Source: Syntrophomonadaceae bacterium
GTDB taxonomy: Bacteria; Bacillota; Dethiobacteria; PWVN01
Assembly (NCBI GenBank): GCA_003561835.1
Contig: PWVN01000098.1
Location: 1 to 11,584 of the forward strand
Length of the DNA stretch: 11,584 nucleotides
Direction: 5' to 3'
The notes under the pieces are model-generated. The model ran no database searches. It saw nothing but the letters and a program-made list of their open reading frames with translations, and was not told where the DNA came from. Shown in pieces: positions 1 to 6,358 of the stretch. Position 1 is the first letter of the stretch, and each line of letters starts with the position of its first letter. Made by a program: the position numbers and the translations under genes.

Positions 1-10
1 ATATGCAATG

Positions 11-27
11 GTATATATAGGTATAGA
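11..27 (+). promoter_or_regulatory. Possible -10 promoter region for the N-ATPase operon
   Basis: An AT-rich run containing overlapping TATATA (12-17) and TATAGA (22-27) hexamers lies just before the structured leader. If one is a sigma-A -10 box, transcription would start near 24-34, at the base of the first leader helix. The -35 box would fall at or beyond the left edge, so this cannot be confirmed. It is placed by position and base composition only. Confidence 0.25.
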
Positions 28-167
28 CACGGCGCAGGAACCAAGTCCCGAAGAATGCCGTCTCACACCTCCGAATGGGGTGATGTGGACAGGCAGGATG
101 ACTGCTGCCGGCCTGCTTGAACTAAGGACCCCGGAGATGCAAGCCCGGTGGTCCTTCTTTTATCTTT
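26..167 (+). promoter_or_regulatory. Structured 5' leader, candidate riboswitch/attenuator upstream of atpD
   Basis: No convincing gene occupies the first 315 bases, but positions 26-156 fold into consecutive helices. Helix 1 pairs 26-33 with 57-64 (one C-C mismatch). Helix 2 is a long hairpin pairing 60-71 with 77-90 around a 5-nt loop, and it shares bases 60-64 with helix 1, so the two compete. A third element at 90-116 has alternative pairings (92-96 with 105-109, or 90-94 with 111-115). A terminator-like hairpin at 124-156 with a T-rich tail follows. Mutually exclusive helices followed by a terminator are what an attenuating riboswitch looks like. I do not recognise the aptamer family. 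Na+-I (DUF1646-motif) riboswitches are known to control some Na+-ATPase genes, which makes that class an attractive but unproven candidate. Positions 168-315 hold no structure I can name other than the atpD ribosome-binding site at 303-309. Confidence 0.5.
124..163 (+). terminator. Intrinsic terminator-like hairpin in the atp leader
   Basis: AAGGACC (124-130) pairs perfectly with GGTCCTT (150-156), and CCGG (131-134) pairs with CCGG (145-148), leaving one bulged T (149) and a 10-nt loop. The pyrimidine-rich run CTTTTATCTTT (157-167) follows. It lies about 150 nt before the atpD start, so it would either end transcription from upstream or act as the off-switch of a leader attenuator. Confidence 0.55.
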
Positions 168-315
168 CCATGCAGGAAGGCACGGGGGGTGTGGCGAATG
201 GTACAGGATAATGGCATCCTTCCGCAGGGAAAAGTGGGGGGTGCCTGGACCTCAGGTAAGGGAATACCGGGCATCTTCCTGGTAAACTTCATGAGTATTA
301 CGAAGGGGGCAAACC

Positions 316-1734
316 ATGGCAGCGGGAGTCGGGGAACCTGCAGCAGTTGAAAGGGAACTAAATACGGGGACGGTGGTGGCCGTGCGGAGCAGTGTGGTGG
401 ATGCCCATTTTTCAGGGAGGGTCCCTCCCATCCACAACATGCTCACCGCCGGCCCCGACGAGGGCGTCATCATCGAGGTGGTAGCCCACCCCGGCCCCAA
501 CATGGTGCGGGGCATCGCCTTTTCCCCCACCAGCGGCCTCTCCCGGGGGTCCCGGGTCACGGACCGGGGCGTCAGCATCCAGGTTCCTGTGGGGGAGAAG
601 ACCCTGGGGCGGATGTTCAACGTCTTCGGCGAGACCATCGACGGAAAGGAACCCCTCGAGGGGGTGGAAAAGCGGTCCATCTATAACTCCCCCGTGGCCA
701 TCTCCCTGCGGTCCACCACCTCCGAGATTTTTGAGACGGGGATCAAGGCCCTGGACCTGATGGCCCCTCTGGAGAGGGGCGGTAAGGCCGGCCTCTTCGG
801 CGGTGCCGGGGTGGGAAAGACGGTGCTGATTACCGAGCTCATCAACAACACGGTGGGAAAGCATGAAGGGGTCAGCATCTTCTGCGGCATCGGCGAGCGC
901 TCCCGGGAAGCCGAAGAGCTGTACCGGGACATCCGGGATGCGGGGGTTCTGGACAACACCCTGATGATTTTCGGGCAGATGAACGAGCCGCCGGGGGCCC
1001 GCTTCCGGGTGGGGCACGCAGCCCTGACCATGGCCGAGTATTTTCGCGATGTAGACAAAAAGGACGTCCTCCTCTTGATCGACAACATCTTCCGCTTCGT
1101 CCAGTCCGGGTCCGAGGTATCGGGCCTTTTGGGGAAGATGCCTTCCAGGGTGGGCTACCAGCCCACCCTGGCCACGGAGATTTCCGAGCTCCAGGAGAGG
1201 ATCTCCAACACGGCCAACGGAGCCATCACCTCCATCCAGGCGGTGTACGTGCCCGCCGACGATTTCACCGACCCCTCCGCCACCCACACCTTCGCCCACT
1301 TTTCGGCTTCGGTGATCCTTTCCCGGAAACGAGCGGCCGAAGGCCTCTACCCGGCGGTGGACCCCCTCCGGTCCTCGTCAAAGATGCTGAGCCCTGCCGT
1401 GGCCGGGGAGAGGCACTATCGGGTGGCCCAGGAGGTCCGCCGGATGCTGGCGGAATTCGAGGAGCTCAAAGACATCATCGCCATGCTGGGGCTGGAGGAA
1501 CTCTCCCAGAAGGACCGGCAGGTGGTGCAGCGGGCCCGGCGGCTGGAGCGGTTTTTGACCCAACCCTTCGTCACCACGGAGCAGTTCACGGGCCTAACGG
1601 GCAAAGTGGTGGGCCTGGAAGACGCCATCAGCGGGTGTGAGCGCATCTTGAACGATGAATTTTCCGACGTCCCGGAATCGGACCTGTATATGATCGGCAA
1701 AATCAGCGAGGCCGGCAGCCGCGGTAAAGAGTAA
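316..1734 (+). CDS. atpD: N-type ATPase F1 subunit beta (catalytic)
   Basis: This 472-residue catalytic beta subunit of an F-type ATPase hydrolyses or makes ATP at the alpha/beta interface and couples it to rotation of gamma. The sequence shows the P-loop GGAGVGKT (162-169), the catalytic GER motif (Glu194, Arg195), Walker B ending at Asp256 (LLLID), and the adenine-pocket tyrosine in LYPAVDPL (Tyr345). The ATG is preceded by AAGGGGG (303-309) at 6-nt spacing. Beta is the first gene of the operon; this position, with atpC next and atpA near the end, is diagnostic of N-ATPases and differs from the usual atpIBEFHAGDC order. One oddity is that the acidic DELSEED loop of standard beta subunits reads EELSQKD (394-400). 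Identity as F1 beta is certain; the N-type assignment rests on the whole operon. Confidence 0.97.
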   Translation: MAAGVGEPAAVERELNTGTVVAVRSSVVDAHFSGRVPPIHNMLTAGPDEGVIIEVVAHPGPNMVRGIAFSPTSGLSRGSRVTDRGVSIQVPVGEKTLGRMFNVFGETIDGKEPLEGVEKRSIYNSPVAISLRSTTSEIFETGIKALDLMAPLERGGKAGLFGGAGVGKTVLITELINNTVGKHEGVSIFCGIGERSREAEELYRDIRDAGVLDNTLMIFGQMNEPPGARFRVGHAALTMAEYFRDVDKKDVLLLIDNIFRFVQSGSEVSGLLGKMPSRVGYQPTLATEISELQERISNTANGAITSIQAVYVPADDFTDPSATHTFAHFSASVILSRKRAAEGLYPAVDPLRSSSKMLSPAVAGERHYRVAQEVRRMLAEFEELKDIIAMLGLEELSQKDRQVVQRARRLERFLTQPFVTTEQFTGLTGKVVGLEDAISGCERILNDEFSDVPESDLYMIGKISEAGSRGKE

Positions 1735-1762
1735 CTACAAGGGCAAAGGTGGTGGGTTCCTG

Positions 1763-2149
1763 GTGAAGCTGAAAATTCTGCTCCCCTCCCGGGTCCTGCT
1801 GGACGAACCGGTAAGCAAGGTCACGGCCGAGGCTGCCAACGGCTATTTCACCCTGCTGCCCCGGCATATCGATTTTGTCACATCCCTGGCCCCCGGTGTC
1901 CTGTCCTACTACAGCGAAGCCGGGGAAGAGAGATTCCTGGCTGTGGACGGGGGCGTCCTGGTGAAAAAAGGGGACGAGGTCTTCCTGTCCACCACCCGGG
2001 CGGTGCAGGGCCCGGACATGGAGGAGCTGAAAGAGTTGGTGGAAAAGGAACTCAAGGTCCTGGCGGAAAGCGAAAAGAAGGCCCGCTCGGTCATGGCCAG
2101 GCTGGAGTCTGACACCCTGCGGCGTTTTACGCAATTGGGGGGTGAGTAG
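1763..2149 (+). CDS. atpC: N-type ATPase F1 subunit epsilon
   Basis: This 128-residue epsilon subunit of the central stalk binds gamma and the c-ring and can modulate ATP hydrolysis. The N-terminal part (about 1-85) has the family's beta-sandwich pattern, including the GYFTLLPRHIDF stretch (27-38) equivalent to the conserved G-x-F-x-x-L-P-x-H motif. The C-terminal part (about 86-122) is charged and helical, as expected for the epsilon hairpin. The start is GTG, with a G-rich AAAGGTGG stretch (1745-1752) upstream. It lies 28 nt after atpD and 3 nt before atpQ. Adjacency of beta and epsilon is conserved in all F-type operons; what differs here is that the pair comes first. Confidence 0.93.
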   Translation: MKLKILLPSRVLLDEPVSKVTAEAANGYFTLLPRHIDFVTSLAPGVLSYYSEAGEERFLAVDGGVLVKKGDEVFLSTTRAVQGPDMEELKELVEKELKVLAESEKKARSVMARLESDTLRRFTQLGGE

Positions 2150-2152
2150 CCC

Positions 2153-2479
2153 GTGACCCGGGACAGCAGGAAAGGAAAGCCGGATAAAGGGTTTTCCGAT
2201 ACGGTGGAGCAGAAGGCGGCCCGTCGCCTGAAGGCCAGGCAAACCCGCAACCGCGGGGTCTGGTTCGGCATGGGTATGTTCGGGGTGGTGGGTTGGACCG
2301 TTGCCATCTACACGGTCCTGGGGGTGGCCCTGGGGATTTGGATTGATCGGCGCTGGCCCAGCGTCTACTCCTGGACCCTGACCCTGCTCCTCCTGGGCCT
2401 TATCGCCGGCATACTGAATGCCTGGTACTGGGTGCAGAAGGAACTGGAGCCGCCGGGGGACGGGGAAGAGGACCTTTAA
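2153..2479 (+). CDS. atpQ: N-ATPase accessory membrane protein AtpQ (AtpI-like)
   Basis: This 108-residue protein has two membrane segments (about 37-63 and 73-95), a basic N-terminus (residues 1-35) and an acidic C-terminus. It carries the G-x-x-x-G-x-x-x-D-R-R pattern around residues 57-67 (GVALGIWIDRRW) typical of the small AtpI/ATPase_gene1 family, whose members help assemble the c-ring and may transport Mg2+. In N-ATPase operons the gene at this place, between atpC and atpR, is called atpQ. The GTG start is 3 nt after the atpC stop, and the G-rich end of atpC (2137-2146) supplies the ribosome-binding site, so translation is probably coupled. Family level is secure; the precise function is unproven. 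Confidence 0.85.
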   Translation: MTRDSRKGKPDKGFSDTVEQKAARRLKARQTRNRGVWFGMGMFGVVGWTVAIYTVLGVALGIWIDRRWPSVYSWTLTLLLLGLIAGILNAWYWVQKELEPPGDGEEDL

Positions 2480-2500
2480 GTTGCGAAAGGCGGAGTTCGA

Positions 2501-2815
2501 ATGGAGTGGATTTATATAGTCCTGTCTTTTCCTGCGGGGATACTGCTGGGGGCCTTCTTTTTCCAGGGTTTGTGGTGGACGGTCAACAAGCTGACAGCGA
2601 CCCGCAACCAGGCCCTGCTCTTCGTGGTAAGTTTTCTCCTGCGCATGGGGGTTGTGCTGGCGGGTTTTTACGGGCTTCTCCTGCTGGGTGTCCCCCACCT
2701 GCTGGTGGCCCTGGCGGGGTTTTTCGCTTCCAGGGTTTGGTACATCTGGACCTTCAAACCCAAAGAACCTGCAGGGATTGCGTGGGACGGCAGCAGGGGC
2801 CGGGGAAAGAATTAG
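2501..2815 (+). CDS. atpR: N-ATPase membrane subunit AtpR
   Basis: This 104-residue hydrophobic protein has three predicted membrane segments (about 4-27, 37-62 and 64-84). The second contains an arginine within the membrane (Arg48 in FLLRMGVVLAGFYG), a hallmark of the AtpR family specific to N-ATPase operons. That arginine is thought to face the c-ring carboxylates. The C-terminal tail is hydrophilic. The ATG is preceded by AAAGGCGGAG (2486-2495). It follows atpQ by 21 nt and precedes an unusually long gap before atpB. The call rests on position, size, topology and the buried arginine. AtpR is not found in ordinary F1Fo operons, so it supports the N-type assignment. Confidence 0.85.
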   Translation: MEWIYIVLSFPAGILLGAFFFQGLWWTVNKLTATRNQALLFVVSFLLRMGVVLAGFYGLLLLGVPHLLVALAGFFASRVWYIWTFKPKEPAGIAWDGSRGRGKN

Positions 2816-3003
2816 CGGCAGAAGTAGAAGTCAACCCTCCTGACCCGGGACAAAGGTCTTCGGGCAAGGCGTAAAGGGAAGATGATCCGGTGTTGTACCG
2901 GGATATTATAGCGAAGAGGAATCATTACAGGTGCCCCAGAGATGCCCGGGAAGGAAAGTATCCGGAGCACAGCCCGGGAGATAAACGAAGGAGGAAGTCA
3001 TCC
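2816..3003 (+). promoter_or_regulatory. 188-nt atpR-atpB intergenic region with hairpins, ending in a strong RBS
   Basis: This is the only large gap in an otherwise packed operon. It contains a clear hairpin (2885-2891 with 2897-2904, 5-nt loop, one bulge). It also has three CCCGGG palindromes (2844-2849, 2945-2950, 2973-2978), of which the last two can pair around a 22-nt loop. It ends in AAGGAGGAA, centred near 2990, which serves atpB. No terminator-like T-run is seen. It may act in mRNA processing, differential translation of the Fo genes, or as an internal promoter; the sequence does not decide between these. The atpB frame stays open upstream, but the text there does not resemble AtpB. 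Confidence 0.4.
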
Positions 3004-3693
3004 ATGCAGATCAGCCCCGACGAGATCACCCTTTTTCAATTCGGATGGCTGCACATCAATGCCACCATCTTCGTCACCTGGATCATCATGGCCCTTCTGG
3101 TGGTGGGTTCCTGGCTGGTGACCCGCAATCTGCAGAGCGAGGGGCCCATGTCCCGCTGGCAGAACCTCCTGGAGGTCCTGGTGGGCGCCATCGCCGCCCA
3201 GATCCGGGAGGTGGGCAGCCGTGCCTCCGGCCCCTACCTCCCCTTCATCGGCACCCTCTTCATCTTTATCGCCGTCTCCAACGTGCTGTCGGTGGTGCCG
3301 GGATATGTCCCGCCCACCAGCTCCCTCTCCACCACCGCGGCCCTGGCCATCAGCGTTTTCCTGGCCGTCCCCGTCTTCGGCATCAGCCAGCAGGGGCTCA
3401 GGCGGTACGCTGGCCAGTACCTGCAGCCCACCTTTTTCATGCTGCCCTTCAACGTTATCGGGGAAATCAGCCGCACCCTGGCCCTGGCGGTGCGCCTCTA
3501 CGGCAACATCATGAGCGGCACCATCATCGTGGCCATCCTCCTCGGCATCGCACCCCTCTTCTTTCCCATCGTCATGCAGGTGCTGGGGCTGCTCACCGGC
3601 TTGATCCAGGCGTACATCTTCGCCATCCTGGCCATGGTCTACATCGCCTCGGCCAGCAGGACTCATGAAAATATTGAAGGAAAAGGGGAATAG
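3004..3693 (+). CDS. atpB: N-type ATPase Fo subunit a
   Basis: This 229-residue stator subunit a holds the two ion half-channels and the essential arginine facing the c-ring. The sequence is strongly hydrophobic with about five membrane helices. The family signature LAVRLYGNIMSG is at 161-172, with stator Arg164 and Asn168. The last helix, GLIQAYIFAILAMVYI (199-214), carries the usual Gln-Ala-Tyr/Phe pattern. The ATG at 3004 is chosen because AAGGAGGAA sits just upstream and the protein then begins at the normal place; an in-frame upstream extension lacks family similarity. It ends 4 nt before the atpE start. Identity is certain. The ion used is inferred from the c subunit, not from a itself. 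Confidence 0.95.
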   Translation: MQISPDEITLFQFGWLHINATIFVTWIIMALLVVGSWLVTRNLQSEGPMSRWQNLLEVLVGAIAAQIREVGSRASGPYLPFIGTLFIFIAVSNVLSVVPGYVPPTSSLSTTAALAISVFLAVPVFGISQQGLRRYAGQYLQPTFFMLPFNVIGEISRTLALAVRLYGNIMSGTIIVAILLGIAPLFFPIVMQVLGLLTGLIQAYIFAILAMVYIASASRTHENIEGKGE

Positions 3694-3697
3694 CGAT

Positions 3698-3979
3698 ATG
3701 GAAGGTTTAGCTTTGGTAGCGGTTGTTTCCATCGCCACGGCGGGGCTCACCATCGCCCTGGGCTCTGTCGGCCCGGCCCTGGGACAGGGGCGGGCTGTGT
3801 CCCAGGCCCTGAGCTCCATTGCCCAGCAGCCCGATGAAGCCAACACAATCACCCGGACCCTCTTCGTGGGGCTGGCCATGATCGAATCCACGGCCATTTA
3901 CTGCTTCGTGGTCACCATGATCCTCATCTTTGCCAATCCATTCTGGGGGTACTTCCTGGGGCAACTGGGCGGAAGGTAG
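3698..3979 (+). CDS. atpE: N-type ATPase Fo subunit c with Na+-binding signature
   Basis: This 93-residue hairpin protein forms the rotor ring that carries ions through Fo. Helix 1 spans about 4-40 and helix 2 about 52-88, joined by the polar loop AQQPDEAN (42-49). The ion site is explicit: Gln30 in PALGQG, and Glu63-Ser64-Thr65 with Tyr68 in MIESTAIY. These match the Gln32, Glu65, Ser66, Thr67 and Tyr70 ligands of the Ilyobacter tartaricus Na+ ring, so Na+ translocation is the best reading. The ATG is preceded by AAGGAAAAGGGG (3677-3688). The atpE stop is 8 nt before the atpF start. The c gene normally needs the highest expression in the operon; no special signal for that is evident except the unusual gap upstream of atpB. 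Confidence 0.96.
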   Translation: MEGLALVAVVSIATAGLTIALGSVGPALGQGRAVSQALSSIAQQPDEANTITRTLFVGLAMIESTAIYCFVVTMILIFANPFWGYFLGQLGGR

Positions 3980-3987
3980 GGAAAATC

Positions 3988-4776
3988 ATGATTATAGACT
4001 GGTATACCGTACTGTTTCAGATTATCAATTTCCTGGTGCTGGTCTTCCTGCTGCGCCGGTTCCTTTACGGCCCCATCGTCAGGGCCATGGAGGAACGGGA
4101 GAGGAAAATCGTCGCCCGGGAGGAAGAAGCCGAGGCCAGGACCCGGGAGTCGGAGGAAGAGGCCCGGGCCTACCGGCAGAAGACGGCCGAACTGGAGGAG
4201 CGGGACCGGGAACTCCTGGATCAGGCCCGCTCAGAGGCGGAAAAAGAGGGCCAAAGGCTGCTTAAGGAAACCCGCAACCGGGTGGAAGAAACCCGCCAGC
4301 GCTGGCAGCGGGAGGTGGCCCGGGAAAAGGAGGTCTTCCTCCGGGAGCTCCGCAGCAGGATGGGCCGCCAGGCCTGCCTGATCGCCCGGCGGTGTCTGAA
4401 GGACCTGGCCGACGCCGAACTGGAGACGATGATCTGGAACGTTTTCCTGCGAAAGCTTAAGGCCCTCTCCCCGGAGGAGTCCGGCCCCCTGCAGGAGGCT
4501 TTCTCCCGGGAGAAACAGGTGCTGCTCAGCAGTTCCTTTGAACCTGCCGCCAAGCGGCTGGAGGAAACGGCCGCCTCCCTGGAAGAGATCTTTGCGCAGA
4601 AGGTACAGCTGGCCCACCAGAAAGATGCGGGGCTGGTTTGCGGCGTGGAACTGGAGGTGGGGGGCTACCGGGTGGCCTGGAGCGTGGAGGACTACCTGGA
4701 GGACGTGGAAAAAGAGATCCTGGCGCACCTGGAGCAGTCGGAAAAGGAGGCGTTGCCGGATGCCGAAGCAGGGTAA
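3988..4776 (+). CDS. atpF: N-type ATPase subunit b with fused delta-like C-terminal domain
   Basis: This 262-residue peripheral-stalk subunit is much longer than a usual b (about 155-170). Residues 4-28 form the single membrane anchor, followed by the b signature FLYGPIVRAMEERE (25-38). A long, very charged coiled coil runs through about residue 125. The C-terminal part (about 176-246) aligns by eye with the end of subunit delta: KVQL...GVELEVGGYRV...SV...L resembles E. coli delta KVKL...GVIIRAGDMVI...SV...L. Because no atpH gene is present in the operon, this domain probably clamps the top of the alpha3beta3 head in place of delta. The ATG follows GGTAGGG (3974-3980) overlapping the atpE stop. 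The last 17 nt overlap atpA, and its 3' end contains the atpA ribosome-binding site. Confidence 0.92.
   Translation: MIIDWYTVLFQIINFLVLVFLLRRFLYGPIVRAMEERERKIVAREEEAEARTRESEEEARAYRQKTAELEERDRELLDQARSEAEKEGQRLLKETRNRVEETRQRWQREVAREKEVFLRELRSRMGRQACLIARRCLKDLADAELETMIWNVFLRKLKALSPEESGPLQEAFSREKQVLLSSSFEPAAKRLEETAASLEEIFAQKVQLAHQKDAGLVCGVELEVGGYRVAWSVEDYLEDVEKEILAHLEQSEKEALPDAEAG
4744..4750 (+). promoter_or_regulatory. Shine-Dalgarno site fixing the atpA start inside atpF
   Basis: A perfect AAGGAGG lies within the atpF coding sequence, 9 nt before the ATG at 4760. It decides the atpA start, because the alpha frame is open far upstream and longer starts would give residues unrelated to alpha subunits. 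Confidence 0.8.
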
Positions 4777-6358
4777 GGATGCGCGGGAGACTGGGGAGCG
4801 AGCAGGGGCGCTGCACTCCGGGGCACAGGCGGCAGCTTCCCTGGAGCATGCCCTCCGCTCAACGAACGCCGCCATCGACGCCGTACTGAAGGAGCGGGCA
4901 TCCCGTCTCAGCATCGAGGAAACCGGCAGCGTCCTTTCCATCGGCAGCGGCATCGCCCGGGTCTCTGGCCTGGCGGATGTCCAGGCCGACGAGATGGTGG
5001 AGTTTCAAAACGGCGTCCCGGGTATGGCCTTCAACCTGGATGCGGATGAAATTGGCGTGGTGCTCCTGGGGACAGCGGGGGACATCCCCGCCGGCTCCCG
5101 GGTACGCCGCACGGGCCGGGTGGTGGATGTCCCCGTGGGGGAAGGCCTCCTGGGCCGGGTCATCGACGTCACAGCCCAACCTCTGGACAACCTGGGCCCC
5201 GTGGCCGTCGCGGAGCGACGCCCCGTGGAGCGGCCGGCGCCGCCCATCATGGCCCGCTCCCCCGTAACGGAGCCCCTGCAGACGGGGCTGAAAGTGGTGG
5301 ACGCCCTCATCCCCGTGGGGCGGGGGCAGCGGGAGTTGATCCTGGGAGACCGGCAGGTGGGCAAGACGGCCATCGCCCTGGATGCAATCATCAACCAAGC
5401 CAAAACCGGGGTCCTTTGCATCTACTGCGCCATCGGGCAGCAGGGTTCGGCCATTGCCAAGTTCATCGCCCAGCTGCGCCGCTTCAACGCCATGGAATAC
5501 ACCACCGTGCTGGTGGCCGCCGGCGAGGAGCCCCCCGGAGTCCGCTTCATCGCCCCCTATGCCGCCACCAGCATCGCTGAATACTTTATGGAGCAGGGCC
5601 GGGATGTTTTGATCGTTTACGACGACCTTACCTCCCACGCCCGGGCATACCGGGAACTCTCCTTGCTTCTGGAGCGCCCTCCCGGGAGGGAGGCCTACCC
5701 GGGGGATATCTTCTACATCCACTCCCGCCTCCTGGAGCGCTCCACCCACCTGCGGCCGGAATACGGCGGCGGGTCCCTCACGTCTTTGCCCATCATCGAA
5801 ACCCAGGCCCAGAATATTTCCGCCTACATCCCCACCAACCTCATCTCCATCACCGACGGCCAGATCTACCTGTCCCCGGAACTCTTCCAGAAAAACCAGC
5901 TGCCGGCGGTGGATGTGGGGAAATCCGTATCCCGGGTGGGGGGTAAAACCCAGCTGCCCGCCTACCGCAGCGTCACCGGGGACCTGCGGCTGGCCTACGC
6001 CCAGTTCGAGGAGCTGGAGATGTTCGCCCGCTTCGGCACCCGCCTGGACGAAAGCACCCGCTCCGCCATCGAGCGGGGCCGGCGGGTCCGGCGGGTGCTT
6101 GCCCAGCCCGAGTACCTTCCCATACCCGTGGCCGAACAGGTGGCGGTTCTGCTGGCCGTGTCGGCGGGGGTCCTGGACGATGTGGAGGTGGAGAACATCC
6201 CGGAGGCGGAGAAAAGGATCCGGGCGGCGGTGACAGCCAACCTTCCCGAACTCTGCGATAAAATCGCCGGGGGCGAGGCTTTGCAGGAAGAGGACCGGGC
6301 TGCCCTGATCGCGGCGGCGGGGGAGGCCGTGGGGCGGGAAGGGGATGAGAGCCCTTGA
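4760..6358 (+). CDS. atpA: N-type ATPase F1 subunit alpha
   Basis: This 532-residue non-catalytic nucleotide-binding subunit alternates with beta in the F1 head. It has the P-loop GDRQVGKT (196-203), the IYCAIGQQGS segment (221-230), the Walker B-like LIVYDDL (284-290), and the arginine finger in SVSRVGGKTQ (Arg392) that reaches into the beta catalytic site. The first 50 or so residues are rich in Ala, Glu and Arg and somewhat longer than usual. In standard enzymes the alpha N-terminus binds delta; here it would meet the delta-like end of AtpF. The start overlaps atpF by 17 nt, and the stop overlaps the atpG start codon (TTGA), so translation of b, alpha and gamma is probably coupled. Confidence 0.95.
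   Translation: MPKQGKDARETGERAGALHSGAQAAASLEHALRSTNAAIDAVLKERASRLSIEETGSVLSIGSGIARVSGLADVQADEMVEFQNGVPGMAFNLDADEIGVVLLGTAGDIPAGSRVRRTGRVVDVPVGEGLLGRVIDVTAQPLDNLGPVAVAERRPVERPAPPIMARSPVTEPLQTGLKVVDALIPVGRGQRELILGDRQVGKTAIALDAIINQAKTGVLCIYCAIGQQGSAIAKFIAQLRRFNAMEYTTVLVAAGEEPPGVRFIAPYAATSIAEYFMEQGRDVLIVYDDLTSHARAYRELSLLLERPPGREAYPGDIFYIHSRLLERSTHLRPEYGGGSLTSLPIIETQAQNISAYIPTNLISITDGQIYLSPELFQKNQLPAVDVGKSVSRVGGKTQLPAYRSVTGDLRLAYAQFEELEMFARFGTRLDESTRSAIERGRRVRRVLAQPEYLPIPVAEQVAVLLAVSAGVLDDVEVENIPEAEKRIRAAVTANLPELCDKIAGGEALQEEDRAALIAAAGEAVGREGDESP

Noticed and set aside
26..167. T-box, cobalamin, M-box or c-di-AMP riboswitch in the leader
   Set aside because: The hallmark conserved strings of these families, as I know them, are not present. 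The GGTGG near 147-151 belongs to the terminator stem and is not a T-box bulge.
8..211. 67-codon open frame in the leader beginning MVYIGID, reminiscent of IS110 transposase starts
   Set aside because: Similarity stops after about seven residues, there is no ribosome-binding site, and the stretch is better explained by RNA helices and a terminator.
412..1299. 295-codon open frame antisense to atpD
   Set aside because: It is a shadow of the conserved atpD coding sequence; the composition is Gly/His/Pro-rich with no domain.
2890..3003. N-terminal extension of atpB from a TTG at 2890
   Set aside because: The added residues are basic and unlike AtpB, there is no ribosome-binding site at that start, and a strong AAGGAGGAA precedes the ATG at 3004.
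4538..4759. Longer atpA start inside atpF
   Set aside because: The extra residues are a Trp/Arg-rich out-of-frame reading of the atpF coding sequence; AAGGAGG 9 nt before 4760 fixes the start.
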